From Myxococcales bacterium (GTDB taxonomy: Bacteria > Myxococcota_A > Polyangia > Polyangiales > Polyangiaceae): 54,765 bases of DNA. A program made the position numbers and the translations under genes. Positions 16,647 to 25,670 of this stretch are shown here, one piece after another. The notes beneath the pieces are model-generated. The model saw only the letters and a list, made by a program, of their open reading frames with translations. It ran no database searches and had not been told where the DNA came from. How positions within the stretch are numbered: position 1 is the stretch's first letter; every line of letters begins with the position of its first letter. The stretch spans positions 1 through 54,765 of the forward strand of contig SECP01000060.1 in the NCBI GenBank assembly GCA_004193285.1. Direction: 5' to 3'.

Positions 16647-17990
16647 TCACGACCGCGCTTCTGCGACCTGCGCTTCAGTGGGGCGCGGCTCATCCGCATT
16701 CCCCGGCCTGACTTTGACCAACAGAGCGACCACACCGCCAACGAAGACGAGCAGGGCCAGCAAGCGCATTCCCCAGTCGTGCGAGCCCAAGTGCTTCTCC
16801 GACCACCCCATGATGTAGGGGCCGCAAACGCCGCCCAAGTTTCCGAGCGCGTTGATCAAAGCGATGGCGCCCGCAGCCGCGGTTCCGCTCAAAAAGGTCG
16901 TGGAGAGGCCCCAGAAGGGTGCGACCGCGCTCCACCGACCTGCGACTACGAAGCCCAGCGCGACCACGCTCACGGCCGCAGGCGGACCGAGGCTCGCCAC
17001 CAACAGGCCCCCCGCCGCCCACCAGACTGCCAGCGCGTAGTGCCACCTCCGCTCCCCGCGGCGATCCGATGAGCGGCCGTACGGCCCCATGATCACGATC
17101 GCGAAGACCGCGGGAATGCCCGTGATGCAACCGACCGCCAACGAGGAAGCGCCCTCGAACGAGCGCTTGATGAGCGTGGGCAAGAAGAAATCCAAGCCGT
17201 AGCCGACCAGCACGTGCGTGAAGTAGACGAAGCTCAGCACCAGCACGCGCGGATCCCTGAGCGCCTGCGCGAAGGACGTGTGAGCGCTGGGGCCTGCCGC
17301 GATGCGATCTCGCTCCAGCCGCTGTGCGAGCCAATTCTTCTCGCTCGCGTCGAGCCACTTGGCCTCTTTTGGACCGTTCGGCAAACGCAGCAACACGACG
17401 AAGCCGAGGACGAGCGACGGCAGCGCCTCCAGCAAAAACAACCATTTGTAGCCGCGAAGGCCCGCCACGCCGTCCAGCCCCAAGAGCAGACCGGACAGCG
17501 GCGCGCCGATGACGCCAGTGCCGGCCGCCGCCATCATGAACAGCGCGATCGTGCGCGAGCGGTAGGCGCTCGGGAACCACTGGGTCAGGTAATAAATCAC
17601 CCCCGGGAAGAAGCCTGCTTCCGCGGCACCGAGCAGGAAACGCAGCACGTAGAACGACGCCTCACCCTGAACGAAGGCGAAGGACGCGCTGATGATCGAC
17701 CAGGTGATCATGATGCGCGCGATCCAGCTCCGCGCCCCCACCCGCGCCAAAATCAGGTTGCTCGGCACCTCGAACAGGAAGTACCCGAGGAAAAAAATGC
17801 CGGCCCCGAGTGAATACACCTCCGCGTCCATGGCCAGGTCCCGCTGCATTTGCTCTTTGGCAAACCCGACGTTCACCCGGTCCAGGAAGGCCGCCATGAA
17901 GCAGATGCAAAGGAACGGCACGACTTTCCAGGTGATCTTGCGCATCAGCCGCGCTTCGAGCTGCGGCGACGTTTCGGTCGGGGTCTTCAC
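16647..17990 (-). CDS. MFS transporter, anion:cation symporter family (tartrate/hexuronate type)
   Basis: A GTG at 17990 with GGAAAG at good spacing gives a 447-aa protein. A longer frame upstream is open but has no ribosome site. It has 12 predicted helices with family features: DRVNVGFAKEQMQRDL after helix 1, FEVPSNLILARVGARSWIAR, and AEAGFFPGVIYYLTQWFP. These match the ACS family that imports organic acids such as tartrate, glucarate or 4-hydroxyphenylacetate by proton symport. No catabolic genes adjoin it, so the substrate is undetermined. It is divergent from the large CheB/CheR-kinase, and the shared upstream region has an inverted pair of 13-mers. Confidence 0.88.
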   Translation of the reverse strand: MKTPTETSPQLEARLMRKITWKVVPFLCICFMAAFLDRVNVGFAKEQMQRDLAMDAEVYSLGAGIFFLGYFLFEVPSNLILARVGARSWIARIMITWSIISASFAFVQGEASFYVLRFLLGAAEAGFFPGVIYYLTQWFPSAYRSRTIALFMMAAAGTGVIGAPLSGLLLGLDGVAGLRGYKWLFLLEALPSLVLGFVVLLRLPNGPKEAKWLDASEKNWLAQRLERDRIAAGPSAHTSFAQALRDPRVLVLSFVYFTHVLVGYGLDFFLPTLIKRSFEGASSLAVGCITGIPAVFAIVIMGPYGRSSDRRGERRWHYALAVWWAAGGLLVASLGPPAAVSVVALGFVVAGRWSAVAPFWGLSTTFLSGTAAAGAIALINALGNLGGVCGPYIMGWSEKHLGSHDWGMRLLALLVFVGGVVALLVKVRPGNADEPRPTEAQVAEARS

Positions 17991-18067
17991 GTGATTCTTT
18001 CCGCCTTGACAGGTGCATACCCAGAGCACGGCTGTGCGGACGCTGCGACTGGGCCGGCTGCGGAGAG

Positions 18068-18113
18068 TTTGTCTGACTTGTTCAGCGGGTAACTTCGTCT
18101 CAACTTAGACAAA
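18068..18113. promoter_or_regulatory. Inverted 13-mer pair between MFS and CheB/CheR-kinase genes
   Basis: TTTGTCTGACTTG at 18068-18080 and CAACTTAGACAAA at 18101-18113 are inverted copies matching at 11 of 13 positions, 20 bases apart. They lie in the divergent intergenic region upstream of the MFS gene (start 17990) and the kinase gene (start 18246). Spacing of about three helical turns between centres fits two sites on one DNA face. The protein that binds is unknown. Confidence 0.45.
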
Positions 18114-18245
18114 TGGGGCACAGCGCCACACGCCACACCGCCTCGTGACTAGATACACCACCCCTCGCTTCTTCGGACCTGCGACCAAGCATCAATTCGG
18201 CTCTGTCCGTTTTTGGCACGCCATGTGCTCTCGCTGCACCAGGCG

Positions 18246-21200
18246 ATGGAACAGGAAATCAGCGCTCCCATCTCGGAGTTAGCCCCCGTCAAGCAGCAAC
18301 TGCCGCGCATGGTCGTGGGGATCGGCGCGTCGGCGGGCGGTCTCGAAGCGCTCGAGGCGTTCTTCGAACAAGTCCCCATCGATTCGGGCATGGCGTTCGT
18401 CGTCGTTCAGCACCTGTCGCCGGACTTCCGCAGCCTGATGGACGAAATCCTCGCGCGCCGGACCAACTTGCCCGTGCACCTGGTGGAAGACGGCGTCACC
18501 GTCGAGCCGGATCGCATCTACCTGATCCCCGCGAAGAAGGAGATGATCATCGCGCAGGGTCGGCTCCTCCTGAGCGATCGCGGTCACGACCAAGAGCTCT
18601 CGCTGCCGATCGACGTGTTCTTCCGCTCGCTGGCGCAAGACTGTGAGAGCCGAGCGGTGGCGGTCGTGCTCTCCGGCGGCGGAAGCGACGGCTCGCGCGG
18701 CATCTGCGACGTCCACGACGCAGGTGGCCTCGTGCTCGTCCAGGATCCGGACAGCGCGCAGTTCGACGGCATGCCTCGCACCTCGCGTGACGCGGGCGTC
18801 GCGGACGCCATTTTGCCGCCTCAGGAGATGCCGAGATTCCTGCTCTCCCACGGCTCCGACCCGAGCTCGCGCCGCTCGAGCGCCGAGGCTGGCGACCACG
18901 GCATGACCGCGGTCTATCGCATGCTCGAAAAGGAGTACGGCATCGACTTCACCCACTACAAGCCGAGCACGGTCACCCGCCGCATCGAGCGCCGGCTTCA
19001 GCTCTCGCGAGCCGAGAACATCGACGACTACGTCAAGCGACTGCGCAGCGAGCGCGAAGAGATGGACGTTCTCTACCGCGACCTGCTGATCGGCGTCACC
19101 CGCTTCTTCCGAAACGAGGAGGCGTTCTCGCTGATGGAGCAGCGGGTGCTTCCAGAGCTGTGGCAGAGTCTACCCAAGGGTGCTCCGCTGCGCGTCTGGG
19201 TGACCGGGTGCGCGACGGGCGAAGAAGTTTACTCGCTCGCGATTCTGTTGTTCGAGCTTGGGCAACAGCTCGGCGAGCGTCCGATAAAAATCTTCGCCAC
19301 GGACGTGCACCGCGGCTCTCTGGAAGTGGCGACGCGAGCGCTCTACGACGAGCAAGCGGTAGCGGGCGTGTCGCCGGAGCGGCTGGAGCGGCATTTCTTG
19401 CGGCGGGGTCACAGCTACCAGGTGTCGCCGGAGCTGCGGCAGATGGTCGTATTCGCGCAGCACAACGTCATCAAAGACGCGCCCTTCACGCGCGTGCACT
19501 TGGTCAGCTGCCGCAACATGCTCATCTACCTGCAGCCGGCGGTGCAGCAGCGTGTGCTCAGCCTCTTTCACTTCGCGCTCACGCTCGGCGGGGTGATGTT
19601 CCTCGGACCGAGCGAGAGCCCGGGCACGCTCGTTCACGACTTTTCGACGGTGGACAAGCACTGGCGCATCTACAAGAAAGCAAGCGAGTCACGGATGCCG
19701 GTGGACACCCGCCCGCAGCTCTCGCCCCGAAGCCAGCGGCAGCCCAGCGCCCCGGCGCTTCGAGCGACCAGCACTCCGCCTCGGTACTCTGCGCCGCAGC
19801 TCCTCGGCGTCTACGACACGCTACTCGCCGAGATGATGCCGCCGAGCTTGCTCATCAACGATGTAGGTGAGCTCGTGCACGTGTTCGGCGGCGCCAGCAA
19901 ATTCCTCCGCCTGCAGGAGGGCCGGCAAGGCCTAAACGTGCTGGATTTGGTGGACGGCGAGTTGAAGACGGTGCTGGCAGGCGGGTTGAAGCGCGCCCTC
20001 AAGCTCGCCACCCCTCTCACGTTCCGAAGCGTGCACGTCTTGGACGGCGCATCCAGCGGCCACTACAAGGTGACGGTGAGGCCGATGCGCGTTCCGAGCG
20101 TCGGCGTGCCTCACTTTCTCATCTCCTTCGAGGTGAACGAGCTGGATTCGGACCCGAAAACGCCGCCGACGGAGGTCGACGTGGGCGAGGTCTCGCGAGA
20201 GCAGCTCGCGCTGCTCGAGGCCGAGCTCAAATACACGAAAGAGAACCTGCAGACGGCGACCGAAGAGGTCGAGACCAGCAACGAGGAGCTGCAAGCGGCC
20301 AACGAGGAGCTGCTCGCCTCCAACGAAGAGCTGCAGAGCACGAACGAAGAGCTCCAGAGCGTGAACGAGGAGCTTTACTCGGTGAACGCCGAGTACCAGC
20401 GCAAAATCAGCGACCTGACCGAGCTGGCCAACGACATGGAGAACCTGCTGGCCAGCACCGACATCGGCACCGTGTTTTTGGACGCGCAGCTCCGCATTCG
20501 TAACTTCACGGCGCGGGCGGCCGAGATTTTCCACCTCCTCCCGCACGACATCGGCCGGCCCATCGAGAACCTCACTCACAGCATGGATTATCCGGAGCTG
20601 GCCGGGGACTTTCGCAAAGTGCTCGCGAACGGCACCCCCATCGAAAAGGAGCTTCGCGGCGGAAAGGAGCGCGTTTTCTTTGCGCGCATCCTGCCCTACC
20701 GCGCCAAGGGGGCGGTGGACGGCGTCGTCCTCACCCTGGTGGACGTGAGCAGCCTCAAGCTCGCCGAGGATCAGCTGTTCCACGAGCGGTATTTGCTCAA
20801 CAGCCTCCTCGCGAGCGTGCCCGACGCGATCTATTTCAAGGACGCGCGCGGGCGGTTCATTCGCGCCAACCACGCGCTCGCGGCGCGGCTCGGGCTCGCG
20901 GATCCGAGGCAGGCCGTGGGCAAAACCGGCTTCGAGCTGCCCGGCTATCAGAACGCCCTCAGCGTGCACCAGCAGGACGACGTGGTGTTGCGCTCGGGCG
21001 CAGCTCAGCACTACGAGCTCGAGCGGCGCGATGGGCCCGACGGTCACGAAGCCTGGGATCTCGTGACGCGCCTGCCCCTCAACGACGCCGGCGGCAATAT
21101 CGTCGGTATCATCGGCATCTTCCGGGACGTGACCGCGCAGAAGCGCAGCGAACAGCGGATCGTGGAAGCGGTGGCCCGACGTGACCAGTTCCTGGCCATG

Positions 21201-22334
21201 CTGTCGCACGAGCTCCGCAATCCGCTCGGCGCGATGGTGACAGCGGCTCAGCTGCTGGAAGCCCAGGGGGAAGACGCGCCCACGGAGCGCCGCCGGCGCC
21301 TGCTGGACGTACTGATGCGCCAGTCGAAACAGATGGCGCGCCTCCTCGACGACCTCCTCGAGGCGAGCCGCGTAACCCAGGACAAGATCGAGCTGCGGAA
21401 ACGCACCGTCGACATTCGCCCCATCGTCAGCGAATCCGTCGATGCGGCCAGAGAGCTGATGCAAACGCGGCAGATCGAGCTAGAGTTGCACCTCGGCGAG
21501 CGGCCAATCGTCGTCGACTGTGACCCCGCCCGTCTGCAACAAATTTTGGCGAATCTGCTCAACAACGCTGCCAAGTACACGCCCATCGGGGGCCACGTGC
21601 AGGTGCGCGCAGAGGTCTCCGGGAACATGGCCGTCCTCCGAGTCAAGGATGACGGCATGGGCATCCCCAAGGACACCCTCGCGGAAGTGTTCGAGCTGTT
21701 CGTGCAGTCCACCCGCACGCTGGACCGCGCCGAAGGCGGCCTCGGCGTCGGCCTCACGCTCGTACGTGGCTTGGTGGAGCGCCACGGCGGCAGCGTGGAA
21801 GCGCACAGCGACGGCGCTGGCCAGGGCAGTGAGTTCATCGCCCGGCTCCCCCTTTCAACCGACTCGCCCGCATCGATCTCCGACTCGCCAGAGGCAAAAC
21901 CCATGTTCAATAGTGATCTCCCCCCCTTGAAGGTCGTCATCGTCGAGGACAACGACGACAGCCGAATGATGCTTTGCGAGCTGCTCGAGCTCTCGGGCTT
22001 CGAGTGCCACACGGCGTCCACCGGTCGGCTCGGCGTCGACGTCATCACGGAGCTGACTCCGGACGTCGCGCTCGTGGACATCGGTCTGCCAGAGCTGGAC
22101 GGTTTGGAGGTCGCCAAGCTGCTGCGGCAGGACCCGAAGCTGGAAAAGCTCTTGCTCATCGCTCTCACCGGCTACGGTCAGCGCGAGGACCGCGAGGCCG
22201 CGCGCCGGGCCGGTTTCGACACCCACCTGGTCAAGCCCGTGGATTTCGACGCCCTCCTGGGCCTGCTCCGCGCTCACGCCGCCAAGCGAACGCGCGCAGA
22301 GCCCAGCCTGGCCGACACCCTACCGGCCACCTGA
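18246..22334 (+). CDS. CheB-CheR-PAS-histidine kinase-receiver fusion protein
   Basis: The 1362-aa protein starts at ATG 18246; a TTG 33 bases upstream is an alternative. Domains in order: CheB methylesterase (GIGASAGGLEALEAFF, VQHLSPDF, LSGGGSDGSRG supply the Ser, His and Asp), CheR methyltransferase (TVTRRIERRLQ, SAM loop GCATGEEVYSLA near residue 320), and a coiled coil at about 656-718 made of five NEEL heptads. PAS domains follow, then a kinase (SHELRNPLGAMV, His near 988; GGLGVGLTLVRGLVERHGG), and a receiver with Asp near 1278 in VALVDIGLPELDG. There is no transmembrane segment. Such proteins link chemotaxis-like methylation enzymes to phosphorelay. No chemoreceptor is nearby, so the partner is unknown. 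Confidence 0.93.
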   Translation: MEQEISAPISELAPVKQQLPRMVVGIGASAGGLEALEAFFEQVPIDSGMAFVVVQHLSPDFRSLMDEILARRTNLPVHLVEDGVTVEPDRIYLIPAKKEMIIAQGRLLLSDRGHDQELSLPIDVFFRSLAQDCESRAVAVVLSGGGSDGSRGICDVHDAGGLVLVQDPDSAQFDGMPRTSRDAGVADAILPPQEMPRFLLSHGSDPSSRRSSAEAGDHGMTAVYRMLEKEYGIDFTHYKPSTVTRRIERRLQLSRAENIDDYVKRLRSEREEMDVLYRDLLIGVTRFFRNEEAFSLMEQRVLPELWQSLPKGAPLRVWVTGCATGEEVYSLAILLFELGQQLGERPIKIFATDVHRGSLEVATRALYDEQAVAGVSPERLERHFLRRGHSYQVSPELRQMVVFAQHNVIKDAPFTRVHLVSCRNMLIYLQPAVQQRVLSLFHFALTLGGVMFLGPSESPGTLVHDFSTVDKHWRIYKKASESRMPVDTRPQLSPRSQRQPSAPALRATSTPPRYSAPQLLGVYDTLLAEMMPPSLLINDVGELVHVFGGASKFLRLQEGRQGLNVLDLVDGELKTVLAGGLKRALKLATPLTFRSVHVLDGASSGHYKVTVRPMRVPSVGVPHFLISFEVNELDSDPKTPPTEVDVGEVSREQLALLEAELKYTKENLQTATEEVETSNEELQAANEELLASNEELQSTNEELQSVNEELYSVNAEYQRKISDLTELANDMENLLASTDIGTVFLDAQLRIRNFTARAAEIFHLLPHDIGRPIENLTHSMDYPELAGDFRKVLANGTPIEKELRGGKERVFFARILPYRAKGAVDGVVLTLVDVSSLKLAEDQLFHERYLLNSLLASVPDAIYFKDARGRFIRANHALAARLGLADPRQAVGKTGFELPGYQNALSVHQQDDVVLRSGAAQHYELERRDGPDGHEAWDLVTRLPLNDAGGNIVGIIGIFRDVTAQKRSEQRIVEAVARRDQFLAMLSHELRNPLGAMVTAAQLLEAQGEDAPTERRRRLLDVLMRQSKQMARLLDDLLEASRVTQDKIELRKRTVDIRPIVSESVDAARELMQTRQIELELHLGERPIVVDCDPARLQQILANLLNNAAKYTPIGGHVQVRAEVSGNMAVLRVKDDGMGIPKDTLAEVFELFVQSTRTLDRAEGGLGVGLTLVRGLVERHGGSVEAHSDGAGQGSEFIARLPLSTDSPASISDSPEAKPMFNSDLPPLKVVIVEDNDDSRMMLCELLELSGFECHTASTGRLGVDVITELTPDVALVDIGLPELDGLEVAKLLRQDPKLEKLLLIALTGYGQREDREAARRAGFDTHLVKPVDFDALLGLLRAHAAKRTRAEPSLADTLPAT

Positions 22335-22410
22335 AGGGTTCTTCACTGCAGGCGGGCCGCTTGCTAGAGCCCGAGGTCGTTCGCAGCGGCCTCGGGTATG
22401 CTGCGCCCCG

Positions 22411-23259
22411 ATGACGCCCTTGGCGCTGGAGCTCGCTCGGCTATCCGCCGAGGAAATGGTCAGCGCGCTCGGCGTCCGTCATGAGCGGGGGCCGCTCCGT
22501 CGCGGACTGCGGTTGCCCTTTCTCGCGCTGTCACGACCGCTCGGTCGAACATTGGCGAGCATGGACGCAGATATGGGCGCGCTCGGATTGCCGGAGGCGG
22601 CGAGGCGCGCGCTGACGCGCTTCGGCGTCCAGCTGCGCGTCACTGGTGCCGCGCGGGCGCCTGGGCCCTGCCTCGTGCTGTCCAACCACCCGGGGGCTTA
22701 CGACGCGCTCGCCCTGATGGCGGCGCTCGAGCGTAGGGACCTGCTCATTTTGGCCGCGGATCGCGTGTTCTTGCGGGCGCTGCCCCGGCTTTCCGACCAC
22801 CTCGTCTTCGTCGGGGAGACGCCCAGCGAACGCGCGAGCGCTCTGAAGCGCGCGCTCCGCAGCCTGCGGCGAGGCGGGGCGGTGCTGCACTTTCCGGCTG
22901 GCTGCATCGAGCCGGACGCCGCGTTCGCGACGGATCGCGCGCGCCTGCTCGAGCCGTGGCGCCCCGGCGTAGGTACGCTGCTCCGCGCGGCGCGGCAGCA
23001 CGGAGCGGCCGTGCTCGTCGCCGGCGTGCGCGGTGTGCATTCACCCCGTGCGAAGGCGTGGGCCGTCAACCGCTGGGCGGAAGCTCACGGAGTGACCACG
23101 CTCTGCCCGCTGCTCCAGCTCGTCGGCAAGCTGAAGGACGTGACGACGCGCGTGCACCTGGACGCCGCGTTGGCAGGAGAAGACGAGGCTGCGCTCCGGG
23201 AACGCTTGCGCGACGCGGCCGCTTTCCACGGCGACGCCTCGGACTCAGCCACCCCATGA
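22411..23259 (+). CDS. Lysophospholipid acyltransferase-like protein (PlsC superfamily)
   Basis: The 282-aa protein carries the acyltransferase motif NHPGAYD (the HX4D block, in VLSNHPGAYDALALM) and a later block FPAGCIEPD equivalent to the substrate-binding EGT/PEG motif. Related enzymes acylate lysophosphatidate or other alcohols at the membrane. It follows the CheB/CheR fusion by 76 bp. Its last 15 bases overlap the end of the convergent glycosyltransferase gene. A link to the neighbouring minus-strand pathway is possible, for example acylating a glycosylated product, but it rests on position only. Confidence 0.8.
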   Translation: MTPLALELARLSAEEMVSALGVRHERGPLRRGLRLPFLALSRPLGRTLASMDADMGALGLPEAARRALTRFGVQLRVTGAARAPGPCLVLSNHPGAYDALALMAALERRDLLILAADRVFLRALPRLSDHLVFVGETPSERASALKRALRSLRRGGAVLHFPAGCIEPDAAFATDRARLLEPWRPGVGTLLRAARQHGAAVLVAGVRGVHSPRAKAWAVNRWAEAHGVTTLCPLLQLVGKLKDVTTRVHLDAALAGEDEAALRERLRDAAAFHGDASDSATP

Positions 23260-24264
23260 AGCGCGCAGGCACAGCGCGGTGTCGCGCCAGCGCGGGAGCA
23301 CCTCCGCCGCTTCCCAGGCGCTGCGACGCAGGCGCGCGCGAAGCGGGCCATCACCGATGAAGGCGCTCAAAGTCGCCGCGAGCGCGAAGCGATCGTCGGG
23401 CTCGTAGAGGAGCCCGGCGCCGGTGCGGCTCACCAGCTGCTCCGCGGCGCCCACGCGTGCGGCGATGACCGGTACGGAAGCCCACAGAGCCTCGCTCAGG
23501 ACCATGCCGTAGCCTTCCAACGCCGAAGGCAGGACCAGCGCGTCCGCCTGAGCCAACTGCTCGGCCACGCCCTCCGCGGGCAGCGGCCCCAAGAAGCGCA
23601 CGCGGCGCCCCAGCCCCGTTTGCGATACGTACGCGCGAACCTCCGCTGCGTAGTCCGGCTCCAGCTCGCTCCCGACGAGGACCAGCTCCGCGCTCGCGAA
23701 GGTCAAGCTCGCGAACGCCTCGCACAGCTCCAGCACGCGCTTGCGCCGTAAGATGTTGCCCACGAAAAGTAAGCGCAGCAGCGCCGAGCTCGGCTCCTGA
23801 CCGCCGGTGTCAGGCCGCGGCATTCGGTCGGCCCCCGGCTCGGCCACCGCGGCGTGCCGGGCGATGCGTTCCGCGAACAGGCGATCTGCGGTGACGTGAC
23901 TGGTGGCCACGCACACGTCCGCCGCGCTCACCGTCGCGCGCTCGAGGGCGAGCACGGCGTCGCGTTCGGGGCCGGGCGGGTGCTCCCACGCGGTCAGGTG
24001 ATGGATGAGGAGCACGCGCCGCGGGCCGCCCTCTGCCCGCTGAAACAGAGGCAAGAGCTCCCGAAAGCAGAGCTCATCCCCCACCACGACGTCGAACCCT
24101 GCGCCGCGCAGCTCAGGGAGGTCCGATTGGCCCGGCGTGAGCGAAAGCACCGTCACCTCGTCCCCCAGCCCGCGGAGCTGCTCGACCACGAGGCGATCGT
24201 AAATGTAGCCGCCGCTCACCTGCTCCAAGGAGCCATACACGACGAAGGCAATGCGCGAGGTCAC
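23245..24264 (-). CDS. GT4-family glycosyltransferase
   Basis: The GTG start at 24264 overlaps the stop of the PTPS-like gene as GTGA, giving a 339-aa protein that begins VTSRIAFVVYGSLEQVSGGY. It has the two-domain GT-B layout. The donor-binding C-terminal domain shows LLFVGNILRRKRVLEL, VRFLGPLP and the E-x7-E type motif ALEGYGMVLSEALWASVPVI. GT4 enzymes use nucleotide sugars with retention of configuration. As the last gene of a four-gene coupled run it probably glycosylates the product of the three oxidoreductase and pterin-like enzymes before it. Donor and acceptor are unknown. Confidence 0.88.
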   Translation of the reverse strand: MTSRIAFVVYGSLEQVSGGYIYDRLVVEQLRGLGDEVTVLSLTPGQSDLPELRGAGFDVVVGDELCFRELLPLFQRAEGGPRRVLLIHHLTAWEHPPGPERDAVLALERATVSAADVCVATSHVTADRLFAERIARHAAVAEPGADRMPRPDTGGQEPSSALLRLLFVGNILRRKRVLELCEAFASLTFASAELVLVGSELEPDYAAEVRAYVSQTGLGRRVRFLGPLPAEGVAEQLAQADALVLPSALEGYGMVLSEALWASVPVIAARVGAAEQLVSRTGAGLLYEPDDRFALAATLSAFIGDGPLRARLRRSAWEAAEVLPRWRDTALCLRASWGG

Positions 24265-24674
24265 GCCGCGCCTCCCGGCAGCGCGAGCTCGAAGCTCGCC
24301 CACGCCACGGGCGACTCACGCAGCACTACGCGGAGGCTCGCGGGAGCCGGGGGCGCGGCATCCGGGGGCAGAGCCGCCACTTCGGCCGCCACCGCGCGCG
24401 CCAGGTGCTCTGCCACGCGCTCGGTCGTGGAGGTGCGGCCCGGGAACGCAGGGTGGTCGTCCAGATTGCTGTAGTCCAGCGCGGCGAGCACCGTGCGGAG
24501 AATGCTGCGAAGCGCGCCGATGTCCATCACGACGTGGTGCGGCCCGAGCGCGGGCGTGCGCACCGTGACCTCCACGCCGTAGGTGGCGCCGTGCAGCCGC
24601 TGCGCCGGACCGAAGAACGGATCCGCGAAGCTATGGGCGATCATGACGTGGTCGGAGACACCGAGACAAAACAT
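24261..24674 (-). CDS. QueD/PTPS-like protein with altered active site
   Basis: The 137-aa protein has the fold signature of 6-pyruvoyltetrahydropterin synthase / 6-carboxytetrahydropterin synthase: IAHSF, RLHGATYGVEVTV, VVMDIGALR, LDYSNLDDH and TTERVAEHLA. Known family members use a Cys four residues before the HGH motif, a His in an LDH motif, and three zinc His. Here the Cys position is Ala24, HGH reads HGA (H28, A30), and LDH reads LDY (D67, Y68). His14 and the Glu at about 85 remain. The protein should therefore not do standard QueD chemistry. It sits 18 bp after a BchC-like dehydrogenase and is coupled to a glycosyltransferase. Confidence 0.85.
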   Translation of the reverse strand: MFCLGVSDHVMIAHSFADPFFGPAQRLHGATYGVEVTVRTPALGPHHVVMDIGALRSILRTVLAALDYSNLDDHPAFPGRTSTTERVAEHLARAVAAEVAALPPDAAPPAPASLRVVLRESPVAWASFELALPGGAA

Positions 24675-24692
24675 GCCGCCAAGCCCTTAGCA

Positions 24693-25670
24693 CTAGCCCG
24701 CGTAGTCAAAAACGATTTGCAGCGACTCCGCCGGCGACCGAGAGAGCCGCGCGTAGACGGCCGGAGCCTCCGAAAAGGGGACGGGAGCCGCAACGAGGGC
24801 GTCTAGCCGCGGATTTTGCAGCAAATCCGCGACCAACGCGAAGCGCCTGTCGAACGACCAGCCCGCCGAACGCGAGGGCGGGAGCCGCGACACTTGGCTG
24901 GCCCGAAGCGTGAGCCGGCGACGGTGAAAGTCTGCACCCAGCGGCACCTCCGCCACCCTCGCTCCGTAAAAGGACGCGACGACTATCGTGGCCTCGTCGC
25001 GAGCAAGCGCGATGGCTCGAGCCAAGCACGAAGGATTGCCCGTCGCCTCGATGACCACGTCCGCGCAAGCGCTGGGGGCTAGCTCCTCTGGGGTGACCGC
25101 TTCGTCCACGCCCAGCTCGAGGGCGGCGACGCGGCGCACCGCGGACGGCTCCACGACGCGCACGAGGTGGGCCCCGCAACGCTTCGCAAGCCAGCCGACG
25201 AGACAGCCAACCACGCCCCCGCCCAAGACCACGACTTCGTCCCCCAACGTGATGCCAGCGTCCCAGGCGACATTGACCGCGGTTTCCAGGTTCGCGGCCA
25301 GCACCGCGCGCTGCGGCGGCACCCCTTTCGGCAAAGCACGAGCGCGCGCGCCCTCGTAGACGTGCTCGTCGCCGTGAGGCAAGAGCCCGAAGACGCGAGT
25401 GCCAGGGGCATGCTGCTCGCTCCTCGACTCGGTGACCTCCCCCACCCAGGCGTAGCCGTACCGTCGGGGATAGGTGAGAGCGCCGGGCGCGTCGAGTGAG
25501 GGATCGAACGGCGTGGGTCCTTCACCGTTGAAAAGGAGGAGCTCGGTGCCCTGGCTGATGCCGGAGGCGAGCGCGCGCGCGCGGAGCTGCCCGGGCGCGA
25601 GCACGGCGATGCTACCCGCCTCACGTAGCTCCACGCGGCCCGGGCCGGTGAACCAAAGCTCTCGCGGCAT
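24693..25670 (-). CDS. MDR-superfamily dehydrogenase (BchC-like), no catalytic-zinc Cys
   Basis: The start ATG 25670 overlaps the upstream stop as TGATG, giving 325 aa. The N-terminal catalytic domain has SGISQGTELLLFNGEGP, where classical zinc alcohol dehydrogenases carry a zinc Cys in GICGTD. Ser occupies that site and no four-Cys structural zinc loop is present. The nucleotide-binding domain has VVVLGGGVVGCLVGWLAKR. The pattern resembles bacteriochlorophyllide dehydrogenase BchC and related sugar or polyol dehydrogenases. No photosynthesis genes are here, so BchC function itself is unlikely. It is translationally coupled to the RibD-C reductase, which suggests two successive redox steps in one pathway. 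Confidence 0.85.
   Translation of the reverse strand: MPRELWFTGPGRVELREAGSIAVLAPGQLRARALASGISQGTELLLFNGEGPTPFDPSLDAPGALTYPRRYGYAWVGEVTESRSEQHAPGTRVFGLLPHGDEHVYEGARARALPKGVPPQRAVLAANLETAVNVAWDAGITLGDEVVVLGGGVVGCLVGWLAKRCGAHLVRVVEPSAVRRVAALELGVDEAVTPEELAPSACADVVIEATGNPSCLARAIALARDEATIVVASFYGARVAEVPLGADFHRRRLTLRASQVSRLPPSRSAGWSFDRRFALVADLLQNPRLDALVAAPVPFSEAPAVYARLSRSPAESLQIVFDYAG

Noticed and set aside
19932..21464. 510-codon minus-strand frame over the CheB/CheR-kinase
   Set aside because: It is antisense to the coiled coil and PAS region; the composition follows third-position GC.
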